From positions 49,021 to 100,563 of the forward strand of contig DFJW01000075.1 in assembly GCA_002373775.1 (NCBI GenBank): 51,543 nucleotides of DNA, written 5' to 3'. Of this stretch, positions 42,354 to 50,010 are shown in pieces (position 1 is the first letter of the stretch; every line of letters starts with the position of its first letter). The notes below the pieces were generated by a model, which was not told the origin of the DNA, did not search any database, and was given only the letters and a program-made list of their open reading frames with translations. Source of the DNA: Ruminococcus flavefaciens (GTDB taxonomy: Bacteria > Bacillota > Clostridia > Oscillospirales > Ruminococcaceae). A program made the translations under genes and the position numbers.

Positions 42354-42417
42354 GGATGCGTATCTCTCGGGAAGAACTCTTTCTCAAAATTTTTTTCCTC
42401 AAGAAGTCACGCATCAC
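42354..42417. repeat. Short copy of the GTGATGCG-edged repeat
   Basis: GGATGCGTATCTCTCGGGAAG at the left and AAGTCACGCATCAC at the right are inverted edges around a 30-base interior with CTCTTTCTCAAAA. It looks like an internally deleted member of the family at 6488-6721. The 42233-42593 gap otherwise holds AT-rich promoter-like sequence and the conserved block below. Confidence 0.55.
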
Positions 42418-42498
42418 TCCCGGAACGGAGTGCAGAAGATTTGTAGGAAATGGACTGAAATGACTGTTGAAGATTGTGCAGGTATACGAAGATCGAAA

Positions 42499-42558
42499 AA
42501 ACTTTTTAGATATTCAATGGTTTTGCGTTTAAAAAAGGGCAAAAAATGCCCCCTTATG
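42499..42558 (+). promoter_or_regulatory. Conserved control block upstream of phage head cluster
   Basis: AAACTTTTT, GATATTCAATGGTTTT, CGTT, AAAAA, ATGCCC and TTATG occur in this order, matching the block upstream of the tail-fibre operon (23915-23855, minus strand). The core (42499-42535) is identical at 34 of 38 aligned positions by eye, with one 1-base indel. The -10-like hexamer here (CCTTAT) is poorer than in the other copy (TATTAT), which would suit activator dependence. The first start codon lies about 58 bases downstream. Confidence 0.8.
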
Positions 42559-42593
42559 AACGGTGTTTCACTGTGAAGGAAGGAGGAATGACA

Positions 42594-43070
42594 ATGGCTG
42601 AACGCGGGATAAGCAAGAAGCGTGAAGACTTCTGCGGTCTGTACGCGACGCTGGGGAACGTATCGGAGGCGGCTGAGAAGGCTGGTTTTGAAAAGTCATC
42701 GGCGCTGAAGGAAGGGCTGAGATGTCTGGGCAGAGAAAAATGCAGGGAGCGCATCCGTGAAGTTGCGGAACTGCTCTCGGGAAGCGGGAGCGTTGCTGCC
42801 GGGCTGAGACGGCTCGCATTCGGAAGCTGCAATGATGCGGTATATCTCGTATTTGCGGACGAACTGCCGCCGGCATCGGTGATAAGCGGACTTGATCTTT
42901 TCAACGTTTCCGAGATCAGAAGGGTGAAAGGCGGAGGCGTGGAGGTAAAGCTTTTCGACAGGCAGAAAGCACTGGAGAAACTGCTGGAGCTGGACACTTC
43001 GGTTTCGGACCGTGAAAAGGCGGAAAGCCTTATCGAAGCACTGACGTGCAGGGAGGATGAGCAGGTATGA
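42594..43070 (+). CDS. terS: Phage terminase small subunit
   Basis: A 158-residue DNA-binding packaging protein. Of two close ATGs the second is chosen because AAGGAGG then has normal spacing. The N-terminus (SKKREDFCGLYATLGNVSEAAEKAGF) is the helix-turn-helix typical of small terminase subunits, and the C-terminus (VSEIRRVKGGGVEVKLFDRQKALEKLLEL) matches the common tail that follows it. It would recognise DNA for packaging. It overlaps terL by four bases (ATGA). No regulator, integrase or recombinase gene lies upstream; the neighbour is the host activase on the opposite strand. Confidence 0.88.
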   Translation: MAERGISKKREDFCGLYATLGNVSEAAEKAGFEKSSALKEGLRCLGREKCRERIREVAELLSGSGSVAAGLRRLAFGSCNDAVYLVFADELPPASVISGLDLFNVSEIRRVKGGGVEVKLFDRQKALEKLLELDTSVSDREKAESLIEALTCREDEQV

Positions 43071-44311
43071 ATATCCGCAGTTTCTCACCGAAACAGCGGC
43101 TGGCTCTCAGCTGGTGGAAGGAGCCGGAGTACGCTTCAATGGACGCTGTCATTTGCGACGGCGCTGTCAGAAGCGGAAAAACGCTCTCGCTCTCGCTGGG
43201 CTTCATGCTCTGGGCAGGGACCTGTTTCAACGGACGCGATCTTGCGCTCTGCGGCAAGACTGTCACATCTCTGCGGCGCAATTTAGTCGTTCCGCTGATG
43301 TCGATGCTGCCGGGATGCGGTTTCACATGCCGGGAAAAGGTGAGCAGGAACTACATAGACGTCACATTTCTCGGACACACTAACCGTTTCTATCTCTTCG
43401 GCGGCAGGGACGAGAGCTCAGCGGCTCTGATACAGGGAATGACACTGGCAGGCGTGCTTTTTGACGAAGCTGCACTCATGCCGCGGTCTTTCATCGAGCA
43501 GGCTATTGCGAGATGTTCGGTGAACGGCTCGAAAATGTGGTTCAACTGCAATCCGGACAATCCCTCCCACTGGTTCTACTGCGAGTGGATAAGAAAAGCC
43601 GCAGAGAAAAAGGCACTGTACATCCATTTCACTATGGACGACAATCCTTCCCTGAGCAGGAGCATGAAAGCAAGGTACAGGAGACTGTATACCGGCGCTT
43701 TCTATGACAGATTCATTCTCGGGAAATGGACAGTGTCGGAAGGGACGGTCTATCCCATGTTCAGCGTGGAGAAGCACATCACGGACAGCATCCCGGAGTG
43801 TGGAAAATACGTTATATCCTGTGACTACGGCACTGTAAATCCGTCGTCATTCGGGCTGTGGGGACTCTCAGGCGATATCTGGTACAGGATAAGAGAGTAC
43901 TATTACTCCTCAAAAAAAGAGGGAGTCCAGCGCACAGACGAAGAACACTACGCCGCTCTTGAAGAACTTGCAGGAGGTCTTGACATAGCGAAGGTGATAG
44001 TCGATCCTTCTGCTGCAAGCTTTATCGAGTGTATCCGCAGACACGGCAGGTTCAGAGTGGTAAAGGCGGACAACGACGTGGTCTCGGGCATAAGGAACGT
44101 TAGTTCGATGCTCTCGCAGGGCAGGCTCATGTTCCATGAGTCATGCAGGGACACTATCCGGGAATTCGGCCTCTACCGCTGGAACGAAAGCTCCGGCAGG
44201 GATGCTCCGGTCAAGGAGAACGACCACGCTATGGACGATATCCGCTACTTTGTCACCGACATGCTCAGCGGCAGTCAGGATGCAGTTTTTGCGATCTCTG
44301 TGCCGCGATGA
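43067..44311 (+). CDS. terL: Phage terminase large subunit
   Basis: A 414-residue packaging motor and nuclease of the PBSX-like type. The ATPase half has a Walker A (GAVRSGKT, residues 32-39), a Walker B (GVLFDEA, Asp133-Glu134) and the coupling-type segment MWFNCNPDNPSHWF. The nuclease half has the metal-binding acids Asp253 (SCDYGTVNPSS), Asp313 (IVDPSA) and Asp390-Asp391 (HAMDDIRYF). All expected catalytic residues are present, so it should be active. Length is normal for the family. It is translationally coupled to terS and sits 29 bases before the portal gene. Codon use resembles the host genes, suggesting long residence. Confidence 0.95.
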   Translation: MNIRSFSPKQRLALSWWKEPEYASMDAVICDGAVRSGKTLSLSLGFMLWAGTCFNGRDLALCGKTVTSLRRNLVVPLMSMLPGCGFTCREKVSRNYIDVTFLGHTNRFYLFGGRDESSAALIQGMTLAGVLFDEAALMPRSFIEQAIARCSVNGSKMWFNCNPDNPSHWFYCEWIRKAAEKKALYIHFTMDDNPSLSRSMKARYRRLYTGAFYDRFILGKWTVSEGTVYPMFSVEKHITDSIPECGKYVISCDYGTVNPSSFGLWGLSGDIWYRIREYYYSSKKEGVQRTDEEHYAALEELAGGLDIAKVIVDPSAASFIECIRRHGRFRVVKADNDVVSGIRNVSSMLSQGRLMFHESCRDTIREFGLYRWNESSGRDAPVKENDHAMDDIRYFVTDMLSGSQDAVFAISVPR

Positions 44312-44340
44312 CACCGTTCAGTATTTTCAAAGGAGGAGCT

Positions 44341-45468
44341 ATGAAGCTATTCAAAAAGAAGACGCCGCCGGCACAGGCTCCGGAGATAGTGAGTGCCGGA
44401 AGGTATCATTCTCTCAGCACACGTCTGCCGCCTGCGGTAGAACCATTCGAAAAGGAGCTTTACGACCGGCTGAGATATGCCGTGCCTGTCATTGATGCGG
44501 CTTTGATGAAAATAATCCGCCTTACCGGCGGATTCCGGGTGATATGCTCCGACGAGAGATATCAGGAAGAACTCGACAGCTTTATGGAAAATGTGCCGGT
44601 AGGCATCGCCGGAAGGTCCATAGGCTTCTTCACCGATAATTTCCTCGACAGCATCCTCACTTACGGCAGCGCTGCCGCAGAGATAGTCCACGATGAGGAC
44701 AATGAACGCATAGCCGGCATATGCCTCGGGGATATCTCCCGTATACGCATGACCGCCGGAAAAGATCCGTTTACACGGGGATATACCGTCGTATCGGAGG
44801 ACGGCAGCGAAAAGCCTGTCAAGCATCCGGAAAGGATACTCTACTCCTCCCTTGCCGGCGGACATTCCCTGCTGCGCGGACTGCCTTCACTGAGCAGCAT
44901 ACTCCTGCGCATTTACGAATGTATCGGTCAGAATTATGACCGGGCAGGAAATGTGAGGTACGCGGTCACATACAGACCGCCTGCCGGTTCGGGAGATGCA
45001 GTTTACTCCCGTGAAAGGGCACGGCAGATAGCCGAGGAATGGGCGGACGGCATGAACTCCGCCAGATACGGTCAGGTCAAGGACTTCGTCGCCGTGGGGG
45101 ACGTAGATATCAAGGTCATAGGAGCTGACAATCAGCTTTTCGACACGAACGTTCCCGTGCGGCAGCTGCTGGAACAGATAGTCGCAAAACTCTCGATACC
45201 GCCTTTCCTGCTGGGACTCAGCTGGAGCAGCACCGAGAGGATGTCCTCACAGCAGGCGGATATCCTCACCTCGGAACTGGAATACTACCGCAGACTGCTG
45301 TCACCGGTGATTTGCGATGTGGGAAACAGTTTCCTCGCATCCGAAGGCTATGAAGCCGTATGCCGCGTGGAATGGGAAAACATCAACCTTCAGGACGAAT
45401 CCGTACTCGCTCAGGCGAGACTCACAAACGCCCGTGCTGCCGAAATAGAGGCAAGACTGGGCATCTGA
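44341..45468 (+). CDS. Phage portal protein
   Basis: A 375-residue portal, the dodecameric ring through which DNA enters the capsid. The start at 44341 follows AGGAGGAG; the frame is open further upstream but has no site there. Recognisable features are the helical stem region with DAALMKIIRLTGGF, DSILTYGSAAAEIVHDEDN and, late, LFDTNVPVRQLLEQIVAKLSIPPFLLGLSWSSTERMSSQQ, a strong portal signature. At 375 residues it is shorter than most portals (400-500) and lacks any extension at the C-terminus. It lies between terL and the capsid gene as usual. Confidence 0.88.
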   Translation: MKLFKKKTPPAQAPEIVSAGRYHSLSTRLPPAVEPFEKELYDRLRYAVPVIDAALMKIIRLTGGFRVICSDERYQEELDSFMENVPVGIAGRSIGFFTDNFLDSILTYGSAAAEIVHDEDNERIAGICLGDISRIRMTAGKDPFTRGYTVVSEDGSEKPVKHPERILYSSLAGGHSLLRGLPSLSSILLRIYECIGQNYDRAGNVRYAVTYRPPAGSGDAVYSRERARQIAEEWADGMNSARYGQVKDFVAVGDVDIKVIGADNQLFDTNVPVRQLLEQIVAKLSIPPFLLGLSWSSTERMSSQQADILTSELEYYRRLLSPVICDVGNSFLASEGYEAVCRVEWENINLQDESVLAQARLTNARAAEIEARLGI

Positions 45469-45506
45469 AACTTATCCATAATTAATTATTTATCAGGAGG
45501 CAGATC

Positions 45507-46463
45507 ATGTATAACGATATCAGACTTGAAAAGGGATTTTATAATCTCAGCGGAAAATCATTCACTGCTGCTCTGGAAGAGCTCGATCCTTCTTCGGCTT
45601 ACAGCGGCACTCCACTGGAAAAGCTGGATGCTTTCGAGAGACAGCTCAAGAGGTTCAACATCCGCATAAGCGGTGAGAACTGCGACTGCGTGGAGAAATT
45701 CTTCACATCCACGGAAACCGCCATACTCTTCCCGGAATTCGTCACACGCTCTATCAGAAAGGGCTTTGATGAGACTGTGCTCTCGTCCGTCTGCGCCGCA
45801 AAGACCTACAGCAATTCCGGTCAGTACCTCGGCTGCACTCTGGACGATACGGCTGAATATACTCCCTCCGCACAGGCAGCTTCACTTCCTTCCGCTTCCG
45901 TAAGGGAGAGCGCTTCCGCTACCGTCCTCGCTAAGTACGGCAGACTCATCAGCGCTTCATATGAAGCTGTTCGTCAGCAGAGACTGGACGTCTTCGGCAT
46001 CATGCTCAGAAGCATCGGTGTGAAACTCGCTGCTGCCGTAGTCAAGCAGGCTGTGGAGGTACTGGCAGAGGATGCAGCTTCGATCTCCACATCTTCACTC
46101 AGCTACGACGACCTTGCAAAACTCTACGGCTGCTTCGACTGCTTCGATATGACTACGGTCATCGCATCTCCGGAGGTAGCTTCAAAGATCGCGGCAATGG
46201 ATCAGCTCGCGGACAGCTCTGCCGGTCCGGACGGAAGATTCATGCTCCCCTTCGGCTCAGAACTCATTAAGACACCTGCTGCTTCAAACAGCAAAATCAT
46301 CGGCATCGACCGCGCATTCGCACTGGAATTCATCACAAGCACCGACCTTGTAATGGAGACGGACAAGCTCATCGACCGTCAGCTGGATCAGATAAGCGTT
46401 TCCATTACCTGCGGTTTCAGGAAGATAACTCCGGAAGCTGTAAAAGTGCTTGAGATCGCGTAA
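45507..46463 (+). CDS. Major capsid protein (HK97-fold)
   Basis: A 318-residue capsid protein by order and pattern. A short N-terminal arm is followed by a P-domain-like segment (TILFPEFVTRSIRKGF), an alternating beta stretch with PSASVRESASATVLAKYGRLISASYEAVRQQ, the long spine helix region (DVFGIMLRSIGVKLAAAVVKQAVEVL), and an A-domain (MTTVIASPEVASKIAAMDQLADS and the terminal FITSTDLVMETDKLIDRQLDQISVSITCG). The gene has a strong AGGAGG site. A stable hairpin follows the stop codon, a common way to raise capsid expression over the next gene. The closest named family could not be determined by eye. Confidence 0.82.
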   Translation: MYNDIRLEKGFYNLSGKSFTAALEELDPSSAYSGTPLEKLDAFERQLKRFNIRISGENCDCVEKFFTSTETAILFPEFVTRSIRKGFDETVLSSVCAAKTYSNSGQYLGCTLDDTAEYTPSAQAASLPSASVRESASATVLAKYGRLISASYEAVRQQRLDVFGIMLRSIGVKLAAAVVKQAVEVLAEDAASISTSSLSYDDLAKLYGCFDCFDMTTVIASPEVASKIAAMDQLADSSAGPDGRFMLPFGSELIKTPAASNSKIIGIDRAFALEFITSTDLVMETDKLIDRQLDQISVSITCGFRKITPEAVKVLEIA

Positions 46464-46478
46464 GAACTGAATGACACC

Positions 46479-46510
46479 GGGGACTGATGACGGCTTTCCG
46501 ATCAGTCCCC
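46479..46510 (+). terminator. Hairpin after the capsid gene
   Basis: GGGGACTGAT (46479-46488) pairs perfectly with ATCAGTCCCC (46501-46510); outer TGAC/GTCA can extend it. No T-run follows directly (CGCGTCACGTCTTTTG), so it is more likely a partial attenuator or mRNA stabiliser than a full stop. Confidence 0.6.
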
Positions 46511-46547
46511 CGCGTCACGTCTTTTGCATAATATGAAAGGAGAGATC

Positions 46548-47378
46548 ATGGATAACGCAGTTCTCGATAAGATAAACCGATTCACACGCCGTCCCATGAA
46601 GGAAGAGGAGGTCTACGTCTTCTCAGTCGTGCTCTGCGACAACGAGATAGACCGCGACTGCGAACGCTTTTCAGATGAGGCACTGGCTCAGCTCTGCGAG
46701 GGATTCATTGGAAGGACGGGTATATCAGACCACGATCCTTCTGCCGCAAATCAGACAGCGCGTATCTTCGATGCCTGCCTTGTGACTGATGAAAGCAGAA
46801 AGAACCGATGCGGCATGCCTTACAAATACCTGAAAGCACAGGCTTATATGGTGCGCACCGATGAGAACCGCGACCTCATCGCGGAAATAGACGGCGGCAT
46901 AAAAAAGGAGGTCAGCATCTCCTGCTCGGCTGAGAAAAAAACCTGTTCGGTCTGCGGCTGTGACAGGAACACTTCCGGATGCAGTCACGTCAGAGGAAAG
47001 TACTACGGCGGCAAGCTCTGCCATACCGTGCTCAGCGGCATTACAGATACTTACGAATGGAGCTTCGTTGCTGTCCCGGCACAGGTGAATGCCGGCGTGA
47101 CAAAGCATTTCAGCAGCACGGATGTCACCGGAAGTCCGGCGGCATCTCAGATCGCAGAGGCTGACGAGGAACTGCGCCGGGATATCCGCAGACTGGCGTA
47201 CTTTTCCGGCGGAAGAGAGGCGGCGGATTCTTACAGTCTTGCCTGCCGTGATATGGATACTTCCCGTCTCATCAGTCTGAAAAAGTCACTGGAGAGCCGC
47301 CGGAAGAGAAACGGCATCGAAGTTCAGCTGACAACAGGCAGCACAGAGGATGCTGCCGAGGGATTTTCTATGAAATGA
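46548..47378 (+). CDS. Prohead protease-like protein with zinc-ribbon insert
   Basis: A 276-residue protein, start supported by AAAGGAG. The first 130 residues resemble phage prohead protease-type domains: YVFSVVLCDNEIDRDCERF, GRTGISDHDPSAANQTARIF with a candidate catalytic His, and IKKEVSISCS with a candidate Ser. A cysteine/histidine cluster follows (CSVCGCDRNTSGCSHVRGKYY...LC), then the conserved WSFVAVPAQVNAGVTKHF. The same arrangement occurs in prophage proteins encoded near capsid genes. It lies after the capsid gene rather than before it, which is unusual for a maturation protease, so a scaffold-like role is possible. Catalysis is inferred, not shown. Confidence 0.65.
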   Translation: MDNAVLDKINRFTRRPMKEEEVYVFSVVLCDNEIDRDCERFSDEALAQLCEGFIGRTGISDHDPSAANQTARIFDACLVTDESRKNRCGMPYKYLKAQAYMVRTDENRDLIAEIDGGIKKEVSISCSAEKKTCSVCGCDRNTSGCSHVRGKYYGGKLCHTVLSGITDTYEWSFVAVPAQVNAGVTKHFSSTDVTGSPAASQIAEADEELRRDIRRLAYFSGGREAADSYSLACRDMDTSRLISLKKSLESRRKRNGIEVQLTTGSTEDAAEGFSMK

Positions 47379-47386
47379 GGTGTGCT

Positions 47387-47758
47387 ATGGACAATGCAGA
47401 AATAAGATCACTTTTCCTGCTCTTCTCCGGAGAAGAGGAGATAGGTGCAAACGGTCCGTTTATCGACATAGCAGTGGCTGAAACGGAAAAAATGCTGCTG
47501 CCGGGCTGTGATACCGAAGACATGCGGCTCAATTTCCTTGCGGCGGCTATCGCAAATGAACGCTTTCAGCAGGCGAAAGCTGCAAGAGACAGGACAAGAG
47601 CGGCATATGCCGGGAAAATGCTCACTGCCGGTTCGGAACTTCCGGTAAAGCATGCTCACGGTCTCGTGCTGGACTACATGCGGCTCTGCGAAGATATCCT
47701 CAGCAGCAGGACTTTCTTTTTCATGAGCACGCCTTTCAGAGAGGAGGAACAGATATGA
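47387..47758 (+). CDS. Probable phage head-tail connector protein
   Basis: A 123-residue, mostly helical protein. The ATG at 47387 is preferred because GAGGTG then has normal spacing; an ATG twelve bases earlier overlaps the previous stop. It has no signal peptide. Features are MDNAEIRSLFLLFSGEEE, LRLNFLAAAIAN-like helix (MRLNFLAAAIANERF) and a final helix with YMRLCEDIL. Size, helix content and position between protease and tail-terminator genes match gp6-like adaptor proteins that close the portal. The assignment depends mostly on gene order. It overlaps the next gene by four bases. Confidence 0.6.
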   Translation: MDNAEIRSLFLLFSGEEEIGANGPFIDIAVAETEKMLLPGCDTEDMRLNFLAAAIANERFQQAKAARDRTRAAYAGKMLTAGSELPVKHAHGLVLDYMRLCEDILSSRTFFFMSTPFREEEQI

Positions 47759-48165
47759 TAAGCGATATCGTACCGATCATAGTAAACACACTCAGAAATG
47801 CAGGCGTTGAGAATGTGTACAGTGCCTTTGACGCGATACCCGTCGAAAGCAAGGGCAGAAGCATTTTCACAGTGGTCGGCATTGAGAGCTGTTCAGTTTC
47901 AGCGCCTATATACAGCTACTCTACGGTATATGCGCCGTTCAAAGCTGAGATAGGCATAAAGGTGACAGCTCCCGGCGATTTCTCCATGGGCAGCGTATAC
48001 GGTCACTACAGCGAAAATATAGAACCGGTGCTGGAGGAAATGAGCTCCCTGACATGTTCTGTCAGGGAGGCTGCTGTGAAATATGATTCCAATATAAACA
48101 GACTGGTGCTGAACATCAGGATGAACGTCACAGGCATGAGCAGGCTGGAAAGGAGGACATCATGA
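47755..48165 (+). CDS. Probable phage tail-terminator/minor tail protein
   Basis: A 136-residue protein, ATGA-coupled at both ends. It has alternating helix and strand: ISDIVPIIVNTLRNAGVENVYSAF, then IYSYSTVYAPFKAEIGIKVTAPGDFSMGSVYGHYSENIEPVL and a final NRLVLNIRMNVTGMSRLE. Size and fold pattern resemble the tail-terminator or neck proteins encoded after the connector. I could not match a named family with certainty. Intact frame and tight coupling argue it is still used. Confidence 0.5.
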   Translation: MISDIVPIIVNTLRNAGVENVYSAFDAIPVESKGRSIFTVVGIESCSVSAPIYSYSTVYAPFKAEIGIKVTAPGDFSMGSVYGHYSENIEPVLEEMSSLTCSVREAAVKYDSNINRLVLNIRMNVTGMSRLERRTS

Positions 48166-48557
48166 GCAGTACGGCTTCCATAACTCACCGTGAGGCTGTT
48201 CCGGTAGTCATCGGCGGAGTGCGTTTCTACTGCGAGAGCTTCAGGGCTGAATCCGCCGGGCATATCAGCGATGCAGCTACAGTCTCCGGCGGAGATGTGC
48301 TTACGAATATCGCCCCCGGTCCGGTAAGACTTACTCTGAACTGCCGGATAGCAGACGAGGAACAGCCCATGCGAGCTGTGCAGATACTCCACAATATGAT
48401 GCGCTCTCCGTCCCTTTTCTCCTTCTCCTACCGGGGACTCAGCTTCACGGGATGCTGCATACATTCATTCTCTGCCGACGATAACGGCGAGGACTTCATC
48501 AGCGTCTCATTCACTCTTCTGACACCGGATATCATCGGACTGGAGGTGCAGTCATGA
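48162..48557 (+). CDS. Small phage tail protein of unknown type
   Basis: A 131-residue, beta-rich protein, overlapping its neighbours on both sides by four bases. It has ITHREAVPVVIGGVRFYCESF, a central GPVRLTLNCRIADEEQPMRAVQILHNMM and SVSFTLLTPDIIGLEV. In contractile and siphophage clusters this position, just before the hub, holds tube, LysM-type or baseplate wedge proteins, but no LysM motif is visible. It is far too short for a tape-measure protein. Role unknown; structural by context. Confidence 0.5.
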   Translation: MSSTASITHREAVPVVIGGVRFYCESFRAESAGHISDAATVSGGDVLTNIAPGPVRLTLNCRIADEEQPMRAVQILHNMMRSPSLFSFSYRGLSFTGCCIHSFSADDNGEDFISVSFTLLTPDIIGLEVQS

Positions 48558-49474
48558 ATATAAGACTTGTCATCAGGGACAGCAGCGGCGCTTCTTTTGC
48601 GTCCGATAACGTTCTCAGGTTCACATTCAGAAAGGACGCCTATGTTCCCTATACCGCGCTGACTGTCAGAGCGGTCATGGATGCGGATATCACTGACGCT
48701 GCTGAGGTGAAACTCTACATCGGCAGCAGGCTCATCCATCACGGACTGGCTGACAGCGTGAGATCGGTATACTCCGGAGGAAAGAGGATAGTTTCGGCTT
48801 CGTCACGCGGTTTCACTTCGCTGCTCTGCCAGAATCAGATACCGCCCGGTCTGAAGACCGGCGTTTCACTGAACAGCCTCATGAACGGCTACTACCTTCT
48901 CCCAAATGTCACCCACGAGGACAATTCCGACGTGGACAACTACATATATGTGGATAAGAATTCCACCATGTGGGACGGCATCGCCAATCTCTGCTTCCGC
49001 CTGAACGGAAGATATCCCTACATCCGCGGTGCTAATAATGTGCGGATAACTCCCGTTGCTCCGCCGAGGATGTTCGAATACACTGCCAGTCAGCTGCTCT
49101 CCACCGGTACTGAACTGACCGGCAGGAGACTTATCAGTAATTTCCACATGGCTGACATAGCCGGAGAATACGGCACTTACGAGCTTCAGGATGACGATGC
49201 CATAAGCATGAAGGTGATACGCCATAAATTCTTCGATCTGGATATGGAGTTCCTCCGCGATCCGGACAACGCTCTGGTGTACAGGGACAATATCGCTTCC
49301 CGTGGAAAAAAACACATCTTTTGCAGCTACAGCGGCTATAACGGCGAGGACCTCTCCGATGTCCTGAGCTTCGGTGCTTACACCGAAAAACGTATATCCA
49401 CTCTGAAAGTCACCGGCAGCAGTTCCGGAGTGATAACAGAAGTCGGATTCTATGAGGATAAGTTCCCCCACTGA
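48554..49474 (+). CDS. Phage baseplate hub-like protein (XkdQ/gpD type)
   Basis: A 306-residue protein with the pattern of the tail hub domain shared by XkdQ of PBSX and gpD of P2. It has an N-terminal strand-rich region (LRFTFRKDAYVPYTALTVRAVMD), then the characteristic IGSRLIHHGLADSVRSVYSGGKRIVSASSRGFTSLL, a central helical part (NSTMWDGIANLCFRLNGRYPYI), and a C-terminal VSSGVITEVGFYEDKF-like strand pair. This hub normally sits at the tail tip. Here it is the last phage gene: tape-measure, sheath, baseplate, holin and lysin genes expected next are absent, and a hairpin and FeoA-like gene follow. Confidence 0.7.
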   Translation: MNIRLVIRDSSGASFASDNVLRFTFRKDAYVPYTALTVRAVMDADITDAAEVKLYIGSRLIHHGLADSVRSVYSGGKRIVSASSRGFTSLLCQNQIPPGLKTGVSLNSLMNGYYLLPNVTHEDNSDVDNYIYVDKNSTMWDGIANLCFRLNGRYPYIRGANNVRITPVAPPRMFEYTASQLLSTGTELTGRRLISNFHMADIAGEYGTYELQDDDAISMKVIRHKFFDLDMEFLRDPDNALVYRDNIASRGKKHIFCSYSGYNGEDLSDVLSFGAYTEKRISTLKVTGSSSGVITEVGFYEDKFPH

Positions 49475-49479
49475 TTAAC

Positions 49480-49518
49480 ATCCCCCGTGTCTTGTGAATA
49501 CTATGACACGGGGGTGAT
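49480..49518 (+). terminator. Hairpin between hub and FeoA-like gene, covering its ribosome-binding site
   Basis: CCCCCGTGTC (49482-49491) pairs with GACACGGGGG (49505-49514), followed by TGATCTTTTA. The right arm is also the GGGGGTGA ribosome-binding site of the next gene, so the fold could both end the phage transcript and limit FeoA-like translation. Confidence 0.65.
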
Positions 49519-49523
49519 CTTTT

Positions 49524-49769
49524 ATGGAAAGGAACGGCAGCCTCAGTTCGCTCAGAGAGGGCGGGTGCTGCATCGTTACGGACATTTCGGCAGCAGGGAA
49601 AATGCGCAGCAGGTTCATCGACCTCGGCGTCGAAAAAGGGGCAAGGATAGAATGTCTGCATGCCCGTCCCGGCGGAGGCATCGCCGCTTATCTCATCTGC
49701 GGCGCTGTCATCGCCCTCCGCTCTGCCGACGCCGCCTGCATCAGAGGTGTTATCTCCGATCCCCCATAA
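49524..49769 (+). CDS. FeoA-domain protein
   Basis: An 81-residue cytoplasmic protein with the SH3-like FeoA fold: LSSLREGGCCIVTDIS, then RSRFIDLGVEKGARIECLHARPGGGIAAYLICGAVIALRSADAACIRGV. FeoA proteins assist the FeoB ferrous-iron transporter, but no feoB gene is next to it; it stands between the phage cluster and the three-hairpin repeat, converging with carB. It could be a stand-alone FeoA paralogue, which are frequent in Clostridia. Its ribosome-binding site lies in the arm of a stable hairpin, suggesting weak or regulated translation. A link to the phage genes is not shown. Confidence 0.8.
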   Translation: MERNGSLSSLREGGCCIVTDISAAGKMRSRFIDLGVEKGARIECLHARPGGGIAAYLICGAVIALRSADAACIRGVISDPP

Positions 49770-49783
49770 CTCCCCGCTTTTAT

Positions 49784-49979
49784 TGAGGGAAACCCTTTTG
49801 AGAAAGGGTTCTCCCTCAAACTCCCTTCCTAAAACTTTATAGATTTAATTTTCCCCCGCATATGGCGCATCCGGGAACTCGCGTTCCGGACATGTTGAAG
49901 CGCCATATACGGGGGAAAATCATATTATAAAAGTCTTTGGAAAGGGGGTTCGGGGGAAGAACCTTTCCTCAGAAAGGTT
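49784..49979. repeat. Three-hairpin repeat, copy 2 (inverted relative to copy 1)
   Basis: A 196-base element between the convergent FeoA-like and carB genes. It has the stems GAGGGA-ACCCTTT/AAAGGGT-CTCCCTC (49784-49818), a long palindrome with arm CCCCCGCATATGGCGC and one mismatch (49852-49915), and AACCTTTC/GAAAGGTT (49960-49979). Order and sequence match 6704-6511 read on the other strand. It lacks the outer GTGATGCG edges of copy 1. Confidence 0.85.
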
Positions 49980-50010
49980 TTCACCCGATAAACCGCGTAT
50001 TGCTCGGAAA

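Noticed and set aside
42499..42535. Reading AAAC and CGTT in the conserved block as an ECF sigma -35/-10 pair
   Set aside because: The spacing is 23-24 bases, well beyond the 15-18 usual for ECF promoters, and it differs by one between the two copies.
42594..49474. Intact inducible prophage
   Set aside because: No integrase, repressor, replication, tape-measure, holin or lysin gene and no flanking attachment-like direct repeats were seen; host genes are directly adjacent.
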